A stretch of DNA of 64,000 nt from Flavitalea plasmicola. Lineage in GTDB: Bacteria; Bacteroidota; Bacteroidia; Chitinophagales; Chitinophagaceae. Below are positions 54,237 to 63,441 of this stretch, piece by piece; the first letter of the stretch is position 1; each line of letters begins with the position of its first letter. Made by a program: the position numbers and the translations under genes. The DNA lies in contig NZ_JAUOTO010000008.1 of the NCBI RefSeq assembly GCF_030546645.1, positions 248,001 to 312,000 of the forward strand. Direction: 5' to 3'. Under the pieces are notes generated by a model. The model saw only the letters and a program-made list of their open reading frames with translations. It was not told the origin of the DNA and made no database searches.

Positions 54237-54268
54237 AATGGCCCCCGGGGCCATTTCTTCTTTCTGGT
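54237..54268 (+). terminator. Terminator- or attenuator-like palindrome
   Basis: AATGGCCCC/GGGGCCATT, a 9-bp stem with a 1-base loop centre (in practice a smaller stem with a tetraloop), followed by TTCTTCTTTCT. It lies 32 bp upstream of the -7 box of the next gene, so it more likely isolates that promoter than attenuates it. Confidence 0.5.
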
Positions 54269-54286
54269 TGCTAACCCCAAAAACCG

Positions 54287-54294
54287 TAAATTTG
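54287..54294 (+). promoter_or_regulatory. -7 promoter box of the small acidic protein gene
   Basis: TAAATTTG is an exact TAnnTTTG match, with TTG at 54268-54270 in the -33 position (16-bp spacing), 97 bp before the start codon. Confidence 0.5.
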
Positions 54295-54391
54295 TGGCCT
54301 GACCTGTTAAAAGTTACTTCCCATTTAAATTCTCCAGGTTACTTACTACCCCATTTATTCTGTATTGTTTAATTTTTAAAAAAGGCGATGT

Positions 54392-54661
54392 ATGTATTCG
54401 TATGCGTTGTTGGAAAAAGGTTGCTATTACCTGATACAGGAAAAAGAGGAAGGACCGGTTGGCCTGATCAAAGTGAACATGGAAACAGACCATTGCATGT
54501 ATGTATCTAAATATAACGATACGACTTTGATAGAATGGAAGAAAAAGACGGATCCTATCTTCGATATCCTGGAATTATTGGGCGAAGACAAAGTAAGGGC
54601 CTGGGAGTCGGTATACAACGACAATCAAGGCACCTTCAACTATGAAGAAGACGAGGAATGA
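54392..54661 (+). CDS. Small acidic protein of unknown function
   Basis: An 89-residue protein (MYSYALLEKGCYYLIQEKEE). It is rich in Tyr, Glu and Asp, with an acidic tail NYEEDEE. It has its own promoter signal. No named family recognised. Its end overlaps the convergent membrane protein gene by 22 bp. Coding is supported by the promoter and a regular composition. Confidence 0.65.
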   Translation: MYSYALLEKGCYYLIQEKEEGPVGLIKVNMETDHCMYVSKYNDTTLIEWKKKTDPIFDILELLGEDKVRAWESVYNDNQGTFNYEEDEE

Positions 54662-55338
54662 ACCAGACCCGGTTCTCTTTGGCCACCTATAACATAGCTC
54701 CAGAGGCCCAGGGAGGTGATGGCGGCAGATAGCAAAAGGCTGACATAATACAGCAGATCGCTGTCCCGACCATTACCTTCACTGTTTCCCCGGAGATGAA
54801 CAAACATCGAAATGATCATGAAGCTGCCATAACCGAAAGATAAAGCGGCATAAACATATGCCATGGAATTTTCGAATGGTGTATGCTCCATCTTCCTCAT
54901 ATAATGTACCAGGCCGATGATGCTGTATGCCAGCACCAGCAGCACACCGGATCCGACGAACATGAAGCTGGAGGTGAAACCAAATCCTTTCCAGCTTACC
55001 ACCGCCAGCTCTCCGGCGACAAATAAAAGTAAGGTCAGCAGCAACAGCTTTCTGTGGCGGCCAGAGGTGGCGCACGCAAAAAGCACCAGCACCAGGGGCG
55101 TATCCAGGAGATTGTAATATTCGGTTATCTGGTCCAGCCTGTTGTTCCTGTAAGCGTAGAAAAAGTAAATATCAGTGAAATGAATAAGCCCGTTCAACAG
55201 CCAGTAAATGCCCAGGACCCGGTAAGTGGCGACCTGCCTCATTTTCCTGGATATTAGCATTGCAAAGGGTATGAAGCAACACAATATGGCAATGTTGGAT
55301 ACGATCATATAATGTATGGAGTACATGCCAGTCTTCAA
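54640..55338 (-). CDS. Seven-helix membrane protein of unknown function
   Basis: The 232-residue protein has about seven transmembrane helices, opening with MIVSNIAILCCFIPFAMLIS. It has YHxF/His-containing segments such as GLIHFTDIYFFYAYRN and IGLVHYMRKMEHTPFENSM, and a serine tail (VHSSSSS). It does not match a transporter or sensor I recognise. It stands alone on the minus strand, convergent with the small acidic protein gene and divergent from dnaG. Confidence 0.75.
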   Translation of the reverse strand: MKTGMYSIHYMIVSNIAILCCFIPFAMLISRKMRQVATYRVLGIYWLLNGLIHFTDIYFFYAYRNNRLDQITEYYNLLDTPLVLVLFACATSGRHRKLLLLTLLLFVAGELAVVSWKGFGFTSSFMFVGSGVLLVLAYSIIGLVHYMRKMEHTPFENSMAYVYAALSFGYGSFMIISMFVHLRGNSEGNGRDSDLLYYVSLLLSAAITSLGLWSYVIGGQREPGLVHSSSSS

Positions 55339-55515
55339 AGGATAAATAGTTTTAATATAAGCGAAAAAAGAGATAGTTTGTTGTGAGTAAAACTACTCAG
55401 TTTTATACATAAATTACGGTTATTTTTAACCACATCGGACGTTATAAGCCATTGGTAAGCATTAACCTATATTCCATCTAATGAGTAACCATAAAATGCT
55501 AAATTGCATGCTTAC

Positions 55516-57483
55516 ATGATCTCCCAACAGACCATACAGCAGATCCTCAGCCGGATAGACATCATCGAGGTCGTAGGCGGCTTTGTCCGGCTTAAAAAGC
55601 GCGGGACCAACTACCTGGGCCTTTGCCCCTTTCACAACGAAAAGAGTCCTTCCTTTACAGTCTCCCCCGTCAAGGAGATCTATAAATGCTTTGGCTGCGG
55701 ACGCAGCGGCAATACCATCAGTTTCCTGATGGAACACGAAAAATACTCCTATGCCGAAGCCCTGCGTTGGTTGGCAGCCAAATACAATGTAGAGATCGAG
55801 GAAAAGGAGCAGAGCCCGGAAGTGCGCCAGCAACAGCAGGTGGCAGACAGTCTTTACATCCTCAACGGCTTTGCGCAAAAATGGTTCCATGACACCCTTC
55901 TTTCCTCTGAAGAAGGACAGGATATTGGACTCAGCTATTTGCGGGAACGGGGATTTAACGACGACATTATCCGCAAATTCCAGCTGGGATATAGCCCCGA
56001 GCAGCGGGACGCTTTTGCACGGGCGGCGCTCGCAGCGCAATACAACCTGGAATATCTGCAAAAAAGCGGTCTGGTGGTCGTAAGGGACGAACGCCCCCTG
56101 GATAACTACCGGGGTCGCATCATCTTCCCTATCCATAGCCAAACGGGAAAGACCATCGGCTTTGGCGCCCGCATCATCAAAAGCAATGACCGGGCGCCCA
56201 AATACATCAATACGCCCGAGAACGAGATCTATATCAAAAGTAAGATCCTGTACGGCTCGTGGCTGGCCAGACAGGCAATTGATAAACAGGACGAATGCCT
56301 GCTGGTAGAAGGTTATACCGACGTCGTTTCACTGCATCAGGCAGGCGTGGAGAATGTGGTCGCCAGCGGCGGGACCTCCCTCACCGTGGACCAGCTGCGG
56401 CTGATAAAGAAATACACCAATCATCTCACCATCATCTATGATGGTGACGGGGCTGGGATCAAAGCCGCCTTGCGTGGCCTGGACATGGCGCTGGAAGAGA
56501 GCCTGGACGTGAAGCTCGTACTGATTCCCGACAGGGAGGACCCGGATAGCTACGTACGTAAAGTAGGAGCCGCCGCTTTCCGTGAGTTTGTTGCCACCGC
56601 TAAAAAAGACTTTATCCTTTTCCAGCTCGAAGTCGCACTGAAGGACGCCGCGGGAGACACCACTAAGCGCGCAGAAGTGGTGAACCAGGTAGCCGAGACC
56701 ATTGCAAGGATCAATAAAGCGGAAGACTTCACCAAACGACAGGATTATATCCGCCAATGCTCAGAGATCCTCCGGATCGAAGAGACAGGCCTCCATGCCC
56801 TGGTGAATAAGTTCATACGGGAACGTATTGCCAAACAGGAGAGCAAGGCCGCCTCCGCCAGTACTCCGTCCTTCCAACAGACAGACGGAATGTCCCTGCA
56901 GCAGGAAGGTGCTCCCGAAATGCCCGGCCCGGACGATGAAGATTCCATCAACCTGCTTTTCAAACACGAGCAGAACGAAAGGGGTATGATCCGCAGCCTG
57001 CTGGATTTCGGCCTGCGCCCCTGGGATGAAAACACCTCCGTTGCAGACTATATCCTTGCCGAATCCTCCGATTTCTATGACCTTATTGACAATCGCCGGC
57101 TGGTGAAGATCCTGGATATCTACAAGGCATGGTATGAAGAAGGATTGGAACCCACCGTAAAAAACTTTCTCTACCACGAGGACCAGGAGCTAAGCACCCT
57201 GGCCGTATCCATCATGGATTTCCACCACGAGCTGAGCCTCAACTGGAAGGAACATTTCGAAGGAAAAATAGCCACCCGCGACGACCTCTATAAGGAAGAC
57301 GTCATCTCCACCATCGGATACCTCAAACTTCGTAAGATCAAGCGGCTGATGGAAGAAAACCAACAAGACCTCTCCAAACCTCACACGGACGAGGAACAAA
57401 TGGTGCTGCTGCAGACGCATATACACCTCAAACAGCTGGAAAGGGATCTGCTGCTACACCTGGGCACCGTAATTATTAAATGA
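55516..57483 (+). CDS. dnaG: DNA primase
   Basis: A 655-residue protein from the ATG at 55516 (MISQQTIQQILSRIDIIEVV); a TTG at 55504 would add four residues. It has the CHC2 zinc finger (CPFHNEKSPSFTVSPV, then IYKCFGCG), the TOPRIM site (LLVEGYTDVVSL, YDGDGAGIKAAL), and a C-terminal helicase-binding region. It makes RNA primers at the replication fork. The DinB gene on the other strand overlaps its end by 8 bp. Confidence 0.96.
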   Translation: MISQQTIQQILSRIDIIEVVGGFVRLKKRGTNYLGLCPFHNEKSPSFTVSPVKEIYKCFGCGRSGNTISFLMEHEKYSYAEALRWLAAKYNVEIEEKEQSPEVRQQQQVADSLYILNGFAQKWFHDTLLSSEEGQDIGLSYLRERGFNDDIIRKFQLGYSPEQRDAFARAALAAQYNLEYLQKSGLVVVRDERPLDNYRGRIIFPIHSQTGKTIGFGARIIKSNDRAPKYINTPENEIYIKSKILYGSWLARQAIDKQDECLLVEGYTDVVSLHQAGVENVVASGGTSLTVDQLRLIKKYTNHLTIIYDGDGAGIKAALRGLDMALEESLDVKLVLIPDREDPDSYVRKVGAAAFREFVATAKKDFILFQLEVALKDAAGDTTKRAEVVNQVAETIARINKAEDFTKRQDYIRQCSEILRIEETGLHALVNKFIRERIAKQESKAASASTPSFQQTDGMSLQQEGAPEMPGPDDEDSINLLFKHEQNERGMIRSLLDFGLRPWDENTSVADYILAESSDFYDLIDNRRLVKILDIYKAWYEEGLEPTVKNFLYHEDQELSTLAVSIMDFHHELSLNWKEHFEGKIATRDDLYKEDVISTIGYLKLRKIKRLMEENQQDLSKPHTDEEQMVLLQTHIHLKQLERDLLLHLGTVIIK

Positions 57484-58048
57484 CAGCCGTAAACAACTTC
57501 ATCATCCGGTGGGCCTGCAACAGGTGCCGCTCATTATGTGCTATGATGAACCGGAGATTGTCACCCAGTCTCAATCTTATCAGCTTCGTGAATGTCAGTG
57601 GGATCCTGATGCCTTGCAGGTCCTTCGTAGAGACATGCCGGAGAATGTCATCCAGTGTGTCACATTGCTGCAGAAAACGCTGCAGCTCGTCATATCCGTC
57701 CAGTCCCTCTTTGTTGGCATGAAAGTTCCTGGGAGAAGGCAGCTTGAATACCGTGCCGTCCGACCTGGGCATCATCTTCCCATATAATAGGTCGCCCAGC
57801 CAGCCACTCCGGAAATGCTCGGCCTTCACATCGGGCGCCAGTGTGACCCGGGCTAAAATACCCCGGAGCTGCAGATCATGCGCGATGTTCAGATGACCGA
57901 AGATCTCTGCAATGGACCATTTATCAGGAGAAGGACTGAAGATCAATTGTTGCTCCGTCAGCCGGAGAAAAGGTTGGGTGCTGGCTTTAATTAGCTCCGT
58001 CCTGTCCAACAATTCCGTTATTAGACTTTGCTTGCTAAAAACTGCCAT
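57476..58048 (-). CDS. DinB-family protein
   Basis: The 190-residue protein fits the DinB four-helix bundle, with His residues in FGHLNIAHDLQ and in IAHNERHLLQAHRMM that could bind a divalent metal. DinB-like proteins act as thiol-dependent transferases or have unknown roles. It is convergent with dnaG (8-bp overlap). The 200 bp upstream of its start contain no gene I can support. Confidence 0.85.
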   Translation of the reverse strand: MAVFSKQSLITELLDRTELIKASTQPFLRLTEQQLIFSPSPDKWSIAEIFGHLNIAHDLQLRGILARVTLAPDVKAEHFRSGWLGDLLYGKMMPRSDGTVFKLPSPRNFHANKEGLDGYDELQRFLQQCDTLDDILRHVSTKDLQGIRIPLTFTKLIRLRLGDNLRFIIAHNERHLLQAHRMMKLFTAVI

Positions 58049-58248
58049 GAAGTATACTTAAAAGCATATCGTTTTTCGAAAATGAATAGGGGTCTCTGGG
58101 TAAGCAAGTCCTCGGAATACAGCCGGGCGGAGGTAATATAAATCTTATGTTGAACTTGAAGGACGGTTCAAAGATACAGGAAAGCCTTTGGGGTCTAAGA
58201 TATTAGCTAAAAATACCCAAAAACCTTTATTTTCGGTGGCGTGTCACC

Positions 58249-58911
58249 CTACTTGGCAGCCGGATTTTTCTTTCCGGCGATCAGCTTGTCGATGGCCAGC
58301 TCCAGCCGCCGGGAACGCGTCTCTTCCTTTTTTGCGCTGGTGATCCAGGTCACGTACTCTTTCTTATCGGTGAAAGACAATTCCTCGAAAAAATGAGAGG
58401 CTATCTTGCTTCGGCGGAGTTCCTTCACAAAGTCGGCTGGCGGAGCTATCGTACGCCGCATAACATCCACACCGGCTGCCTCCAGCAGCTCTTCCCTCTC
58501 CTCTACCCTTTCCAGGATTGCCATGGGTTCGGCTTTCTTAAACCGGACGGCCGTCCATACATGGTCCAGCGCCACCTGGCGGACAACCTCATAGCCATCC
58601 CCGGTGATGCATTCCCAGCTACAATCCCGGTTCAGCGTGGTCGCGATCTTAGAGCCCACTTTAGGGTAGGCCACCCAGAACTTGGCATCCTCCTGCAAAG
58701 CGGGAAGCACCTCGCAGACGATCCCCCGCAGCTGCTGTTCATTTACTGCAAATACCAGGGCAAAATCTATTTTCTTACTTTTCAGTAATGGAGTGAGATT
58801 CTTGGCAAATGCCAGCTTTGCGAATTGCTTTTCGATAGCGGACGGCAGCCCCTGGATCAACAGGTTTTTCTCGTCCTTTAGCTGCAATTTTTCCAGTAAA
58901 GTTGGGAGCAT
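58249..58911 (-). CDS. YdeI/OmpD-associated family protein
   Basis: A 220-residue protein in which the C-terminal half carries the YdeI signature (ADFVKELRRSKIASHFFEELSFTDKKEYVTWITSAKKEETRSRRLELAIDKLIAGKK). The N-terminal half (QGLPSAIEKQFAKL, VNEQQLRGIVCEVLPAL) is a DUF3052-like domain of unknown function. It is a soluble cytoplasmic protein. The YdeI family has been linked to antimicrobial-peptide resistance in enteric bacteria, but not shown here. Confidence 0.82.
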   Translation of the reverse strand: MLPTLLEKLQLKDEKNLLIQGLPSAIEKQFAKLAFAKNLTPLLKSKKIDFALVFAVNEQQLRGIVCEVLPALQEDAKFWVAYPKVGSKIATTLNRDCSWECITGDGYEVVRQVALDHVWTAVRFKKAEPMAILERVEEREELLEAAGVDVMRRTIAPPADFVKELRRSKIASHFFEELSFTDKKEYVTWITSAKKEETRSRRLELAIDKLIAGKKNPAAK

Positions 58912-59011
58912 CTCCTGAATTTTTTAGATTTCAGTTTGAGAATAGAAGTGGACAACGAATCTTCTGTCCGTCTGGACGGATGGCGAAATTACGAAAAATT
59001 ATCCGAAAAGT

Positions 59012-59695
59012 TTAATCATTACCCTTCGCCTGATGAGCCTGGGCGCCATCCAGCCGGCGTTGACGACGCCGGTCGCGATATTTAAAGATAGGTACCTTGT
59101 TCTCGCTGCCCCTCAGCAGGCGGGTAATGTTCTTCTGATGGGTAAGGACTACCATCAGGGCTACCGCAATGGCAAACCCCCGGTATAGGGTCTCTTTTGC
59201 ATCGAAAATATACAGGATAAAGACAGCAAATGCCACACTGGCCAAAATAGAGCTTAAGGATACAAAACGGGTCAGGTACAGCACCAGCAGGAATACCCCC
59301 ACGCAGCACACGGCCGCCAGAGGCTGAATAGCGATGATCATTCCGAAAAGGGTCGCTACCCCCTTCCCACCCCTGAAATCCGCCCAGATGGGGAAAATAT
59401 GGCCCGCAACGGCCGCCAGCCCCAGACCGACCATGAAATTGGTCCTTTCCGTCTCATCATGCATATAATAAGGCACCAACACATACAAGCTGGTGGCCAC
59501 AATGCCCTTAATGACATCCACTGACATTACCAGCGTACCCCATTTCGACCCCAGCACCCGGAAGGTATTAGTGGCCCCGGCATTGCCGCTGCCATATTCA
59601 CGGATATCGATCCCGAAAAAGGACCTGCTGACCCATACTGCGGTCGGAACAGAGCCAATAAGGTAAGCCAGAAGTATAAGTAAAACTTCCTTCAT
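59012..59695 (-). CDS. plsY: Glycerol-3-phosphate acyltransferase PlsY
   Basis: A 227-residue protein from the ATG at 59695 (MKEVLLILLAYLIGSVPTA); a frame extension to 59746 has no similarity and would overrun the -7 box. It has five transmembrane helices and the PlsY blocks IREYGSGNAGATNTFRVLG, HIFPIWADFRGGKGVATLFG and THQKNITRLLRGSE. It transfers the acyl group from acyl-phosphate, made by PlsX (encoded at 4682-5623), to glycerol 3-phosphate. It lies 82 bp downstream of prmA on the same strand. Confidence 0.94.
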   Translation of the reverse strand: MKEVLLILLAYLIGSVPTAVWVSRSFFGIDIREYGSGNAGATNTFRVLGSKWGTLVMSVDVIKGIVATSLYVLVPYYMHDETERTNFMVGLGLAAVAGHIFPIWADFRGGKGVATLFGMIIAIQPLAAVCCVGVFLLVLYLTRFVSLSSILASVAFAVFILYIFDAKETLYRGFAIAVALMVVLTHQKNITRLLRGSENKVPIFKYRDRRRQRRLDGAQAHQAKGND

Positions 59696-59720
59696 CAATG
59701 GTTGAGTTAAAGTTGGATAA

Positions 59721-59728
59721 CAAATATA
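59721..59728 (-). promoter_or_regulatory. -7 promoter box of plsY
   Basis: TATATTTG on the minus strand, an exact TAnnTTTG match 25 bp before the preferred ATG. It supports the shorter start. Confidence 0.6.
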
Positions 59729-59776
59729 CTTAAAAAATGACTCCAACGCTTCACGGTCCCCTGGGGTAAATTTCCC

Positions 59777-60586
59777 TTATTTTCTGAGTTTCAAACAGAT
59801 CCAGCTTCCCTCCATCAACCGCTCGGATATTGAAAGATCATTCTTAAGCGACTCACTTTCAATGTCTTGAAAATCATCGACCAGCAGGCCGCTCAGTAAT
59901 ATAACGCCCCCTTTCTTCAATTGTTGTTTCATGGCGGCCAGTTCCTTCAGGATTACATGCTTATTGATATTCGCTAATATGACGTCGAAACCAGGTTCGC
60001 CGGGCAGCGTATCCAGTTTTTCCACGGAAACCCTGCTAACATGATTTTCTACCATGTTTTCCCGCGCATTTTCGATGCTCCAGGGATCATGGTCGATGGC
60101 TATTACCCTGCCTGCGCCTAACTTCTCCGCCAGAATGGCCAGCACGCCCGTTCCCGTGCCGAAATCCAGCACGGTGCAGCCATTTAGATCCAGGTTTTCC
60201 ATCGCCTGTATCATCATGTGCGTGGTGGCGTGGTGACCGGTCCCGAAGCTCATCTTAGGCGTTATCACCAGCTCATAGCGTACGTCCGGAATAGGCGCAT
60301 GGAACGAAGCCCGTATCGCACAAAACTTTCCGACGATCACAGGCTGGAAGTTCTTCTCCCATTCCTCATTCCAGTTCTTCTCCGGTAATGCCTGGCGGGT
60401 ATACGACAATTGCCAGCGGGACAAGATCTCTTCCAACACCCGGGCATCGAATTGCGTATCCGGTATATAAGCCTGGAGATGGCTGCTCTCCTGCAGAAAT
60501 CCATCGTACCCCTGCTCTTCGAGCCTGGCGATGAGGATCTCCTGAATAGATAGGTCAGCTGCGGGAATAGTGATCTGGAGGTGCAT
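59777..60586 (-). CDS. prmA: Ribosomal protein L11 methyltransferase
   Basis: A 269-residue protein from the ATG at 60586 (MHLQITIPAADLSIQEI). It has an N-terminal ACT-like substrate domain and a C-terminal SAM methyltransferase with MSFGTGHHATTHMMIQAMENL, VLDFGTGTGVLAILAEKLGA and DVILANINKHVIL. It trimethylates L11. It follows pnp on the same strand with a terminator in between. Confidence 0.95.
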   Translation of the reverse strand: MHLQITIPAADLSIQEILIARLEEQGYDGFLQESSHLQAYIPDTQFDARVLEEILSRWQLSYTRQALPEKNWNEEWEKNFQPVIVGKFCAIRASFHAPIPDVRYELVITPKMSFGTGHHATTHMMIQAMENLDLNGCTVLDFGTGTGVLAILAEKLGAGRVIAIDHDPWSIENARENMVENHVSRVSVEKLDTLPGEPGFDVILANINKHVILKELAAMKQQLKKGGVILLSGLLVDDFQDIESESLKNDLSISERLMEGSWICLKLRK

Positions 60587-60593
60587 GATCAAA

Positions 60594-60626
60594 TAGAAAA
60601 GGTCTGCAGCGTTACACTACAGACCT
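60594..60626 (-). terminator. Terminator downstream of pnp
   Basis: A 7-bp perfect stem AGGTCTG/CAGACCT with a 13-base loop followed by TTTTC on the minus strand, 20 bp after the pnp stop codon. Confidence 0.6.
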
Positions 60627-60645
60627 CATTATGATGAATAATTTA

Positions 60646-62817
60646 TTACTGTTGCTGATCCTGGGCGCCGCCTGCGGGCCTTGCGCCTGCCCCTGCCGCT
60701 TCGGGCTTCGGAATAAGGACCTTACGGCTCAGCTTGAACTTCCCTGTCTTCTGATCGAGACCGATGAGCTTGACCTTCACCGAATCGCCTTCTTTCAGGA
60801 CGCCTTCCAGCGTTTCAAGGCGCTTATGGCTCACTTCACTGATGTGCAGCAAACCTTGCTTGCCAGGCAGGAATTCCACGAATGCGCCATAAGGCATTAC
60901 AGACTTGACCTTCGCTTCGTATACAGAGCCGACTTCTGGTTGCGCGACAATGCCCTTGATCCAGGAAACAGCTTTGTCCAGGCCTTCCTTGGCAGGGCTG
61001 AAAATGCTCACCTCGCCAAAGTTGCCGACCTCTTCCAGGTTGATGGTAGTGCCGGTTTCGCGTTGGATTTCCTGGATGATCTTTCCCTGAGGTCCGATGA
61101 CGGCGCCGATGAATTCCTTGTCGATAAAGATCTTCACCATCCGCGGTGCATGCGGCTTCACATCTTCACGCGCTGCAGGCATACAGCCATACATCGCTTC
61201 CAGGATATGAAGCCGGCCTTTACGGGCCTGCTCCAGCGCTTCACGCATCGTATCCATGCTGAGACCATCCACCTTGATGTCCATTTGTACCCCACAGATG
61301 CCCTCACGGGTACCCGTGACCTTGAAATCCATATCGCCCAGATGATCTTCATCACCCAAAATATCCGTGAGGATGGCATATTTTCCATCGGCAGGACGGG
61401 TGATGAGCCCCATGGCTACGCCGCTCACGTGCTTGGGAAAAGGAACGCCTGCATCCATCAGCGCAAGGCTGCCGGCACAGACGGTCGCCATGGATGACGA
61501 CCCGTTGGATTCCAGGATATCGCTGACAACACGCACGGTATAAGGATAGTCATTGCCCGGCATCATCTTCTTCAGACTCCGCATAGCCAGGTTGCCGTGG
61601 CCAACTTCACGCCGGCTCTGCCCCCGCATCATTTTCACTTCACCAGTGCTGAAGGGAGGGAAATTATAGTGCAAAAAGAATTTCGAATCGTAGGATTTCG
61701 CAGCACTCTCCACCAGCACCTCATCCAACGGAGTGCCCAGGGTGACGGTAGTGAGGGATTGTGTCTCTCCGCGGGTGAACAGGGCAGAACCGTGCGGCGT
61801 AGGCAGCGGGTCCACTTCCATGGCCAAAGGACGAACCTGGTCCAGCTGACGACCATCCAGACGGATCCGGTCATCAAGGATCATATTACGCACCACTTCC
61901 CATTGGAGATCATGATAATATTTTTTAGCCAGCTTCTTGTCCGCATCAGTAGCTTCCTCACCCAGGCTGGCGATCAGCTCATCCTTCAACAGATCGTAAG
62001 CATCGCTGCGCTCGTGCTTGCTGCTGCCCGCACGGGATATCTGGTAGATCCGGTCTTTTGTGAAAGCGATCACTTTCTGCTGGAGCTCTTCATTTACCTC
62101 GGGCTTCTTGTAATCTCTCTTCCCCGTGACCCCAGCTTTCGCACGCAGCTCTTCCTGTGCCTTGATCTGGACACGAACGGCGTCATGCGCCAGCGTCAAT
62201 GCTTTCACCAGGTCTTCTTCACTGCATTCAGCAGCCTCGCCTTCCACCATCATCAGGTTCTTGTCCGTGGCGGCAATGAGGAATTCCATACTGGCCTTCT
62301 CCAGTTCCGTACGACTGGGGTTGACGACTAATTGACCGTCAACGCGACCGATCCTCACCTCACTGATGATCTCTTTAATGGGAATATCGGAAACAGCCAG
62401 CGCCGCCGAAGCCGCCAGACAGGCCAGCGCATCGGGCATCACTTCATAATCGCTGGATACAAGGCTGATTAGCACCTGCACATCGCAGAAATAATCTTCG
62501 GGGAATAATGGACGCAAGGCACGATCCACCAGGCGGCTGGTGAGGATCTCATAGTCGTTCAGCCTGGCCTCACGTTTGAAAAAAGAACCGGGGATACGAC
62601 CGGCTGAAGCAAATTTTTCCTGATAATCCACCGAAAGGGGGAAAAAATCCTGTCCCTCCTTCGGGTCCTTATTGGCAACAACGGTGGCCAGAATGATACA
62701 ATTACCTTGTCGTACCGTAACGGCGCCATCCGCCTGGCGGGCAAGCTTACCCGTCTCGATGGTGACCATCCGGCCGCCACCTATATCAAAAGTTACACTG
62801 ATGGGTTGTGAAAGCAT
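60646..62817 (-). CDS. pnp: Polyribonucleotide nucleotidyltransferase
   Basis: The 723-residue protein has two RNase PH domains (with FFKREARLNDYEILTSRLVDRALRPLFPEDY and MRGQSRREVGHGNLAMRSL), a KH domain (MVKIFIDKEFIGAVIGPQGKIIQEI) and an S1 domain (EAKVKSVMPYGAFVEFLPGKQGLLHIS). The C-terminal tail is Gly/Ala/Gln-rich. It degrades RNA phosphorolytically. It is downstream of rpsO, the common bacterial rpsO-pnp order, but a strong terminator lies between them. Confidence 0.97.
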   Translation of the reverse strand: MLSQPISVTFDIGGGRMVTIETGKLARQADGAVTVRQGNCIILATVVANKDPKEGQDFFPLSVDYQEKFASAGRIPGSFFKREARLNDYEILTSRLVDRALRPLFPEDYFCDVQVLISLVSSDYEVMPDALACLAASAALAVSDIPIKEIISEVRIGRVDGQLVVNPSRTELEKASMEFLIAATDKNLMMVEGEAAECSEEDLVKALTLAHDAVRVQIKAQEELRAKAGVTGKRDYKKPEVNEELQQKVIAFTKDRIYQISRAGSSKHERSDAYDLLKDELIASLGEEATDADKKLAKKYYHDLQWEVVRNMILDDRIRLDGRQLDQVRPLAMEVDPLPTPHGSALFTRGETQSLTTVTLGTPLDEVLVESAAKSYDSKFFLHYNFPPFSTGEVKMMRGQSRREVGHGNLAMRSLKKMMPGNDYPYTVRVVSDILESNGSSSMATVCAGSLALMDAGVPFPKHVSGVAMGLITRPADGKYAILTDILGDEDHLGDMDFKVTGTREGICGVQMDIKVDGLSMDTMREALEQARKGRLHILEAMYGCMPAAREDVKPHAPRMVKIFIDKEFIGAVIGPQGKIIQEIQRETGTTINLEEVGNFGEVSIFSPAKEGLDKAVSWIKGIVAQPEVGSVYEAKVKSVMPYGAFVEFLPGKQGLLHISEVSHKRLETLEGVLKEGDSVKVKLIGLDQKTGKFKLSRKVLIPKPEAAGAGARPAGGAQDQQQ

Positions 62818-62925
62818 AAAGCTGTTCGTCTTTATAGGATCAGACTCACTGAGGCAGGAACGGATAGTGAAGCCGGGATCCCTATGTTAATAAATGTGTG
62901 AAAATGTCAGTAAATCCTTCACGTA

Positions 62926-62965
62926 TAAAAAAACTATTCCCAACCGTAGGTTCAGTTGGGAATAG
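62926..62965 (-). terminator. Terminator between rpsO and pnp
   Basis: An 11-bp perfect stem CTATTCCCAAC/GTTGGGAATAG with a 10-base loop, followed by seven T on the minus strand, 21 bp after the rpsO stop codon. It probably lets part of the transcription read through into pnp. Confidence 0.88.
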
Positions 62966-62986
62966 AGGTCATATACATAATGAGAT

Positions 62987-63259
62987 TTATTTTCTGAGTC
63001 CGAGTTTTTCGATCAATTGACGGTAACCCTGGAGGTTTTGTTTGCTCAGGTAGGTCAGCAAACGCTTTCTTTTACCCACTAACTGCATCAGACCACGATG
63101 GGTGGAAAAATCCTTTTTATTGGCTTGCAAATGCTCAGAGATACGGTTGATCCGCTCTGTCAACAACGCAATCTGTCCCTCTATGGAACCGGTATTGGTG
63201 GTCTTTCCACCAAAATCTGTAAAGAAACTCGCTTTCTTTTCTTTTGTCAAATAAGGCAT
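62987..63259 (-). CDS. rpsO: 30S ribosomal protein S15
   Basis: The 90-residue protein has the four-helix S15 pattern (GSIEGQIALLTERINRISEHLQ, DFSTHRGLMQLVGKRKRLLTYLS, YRQLIEKLGLRK) with the conserved His, Asp and Arg residues that bind the 16S rRNA three-way junction. It is an early assembly protein. A hairpin (63283-63298) in the presumed leader could take part in autoregulation by S15. Confidence 0.97.
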   Translation of the reverse strand: MPYLTKEKKASFFTDFGGKTTNTGSIEGQIALLTERINRISEHLQANKKDFSTHRGLMQLVGKRKRLLTYLSKQNLQGYRQLIEKLGLRK

Positions 63260-63282
63260 CTCAAATTATTTATTAAAAACAT

Positions 63283-63310
63283 CCAAATGAATATTTGGCC
63301 TGCGAAGGTA
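63283..63310 (-). promoter_or_regulatory. rpsO promoter -7 box and leader hairpin
   Basis: The minus strand shows TACCTTCG (63303-63310), a 7-of-8 match to TAnnTTTG. After it comes a CCAAAT/ATTTGG hairpin (63283-63298) in the 5' leader, 24 bp before the start codon. S15 often represses its own mRNA through leader structures; this is a candidate only. Confidence 0.4.
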
Positions 63311-63441
63311 CTGATTATTTTGACAAACATGAAAAAAAATGCACTCAATCGGACGAAAATTCGTTAAAAATAATCAGGAATCTAGGCGCAATTGGTTAAT
63401 TTGGCCGCTTTGAAAAGCCAAAAATAATGCCCGCCGGCCCC

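Larger units (their letters stand above)
54092..54391. other. 300-bp intergenic region with terminator and promoter signals
   Basis: It contains the ATCAGAGGC/GCCTCTGAT hairpin (54121-54158), the GC-rich palindrome at 54237-54255, and a -7 box at 54287-54294. I see no gene. Confidence 0.6.

Noticed and set aside
58049..58248. 200-bp gap between DinB and YdeI genes
   Set aside because: I looked for a tRNA, small RNA or short gene and saw no clear structure or conserved motif.
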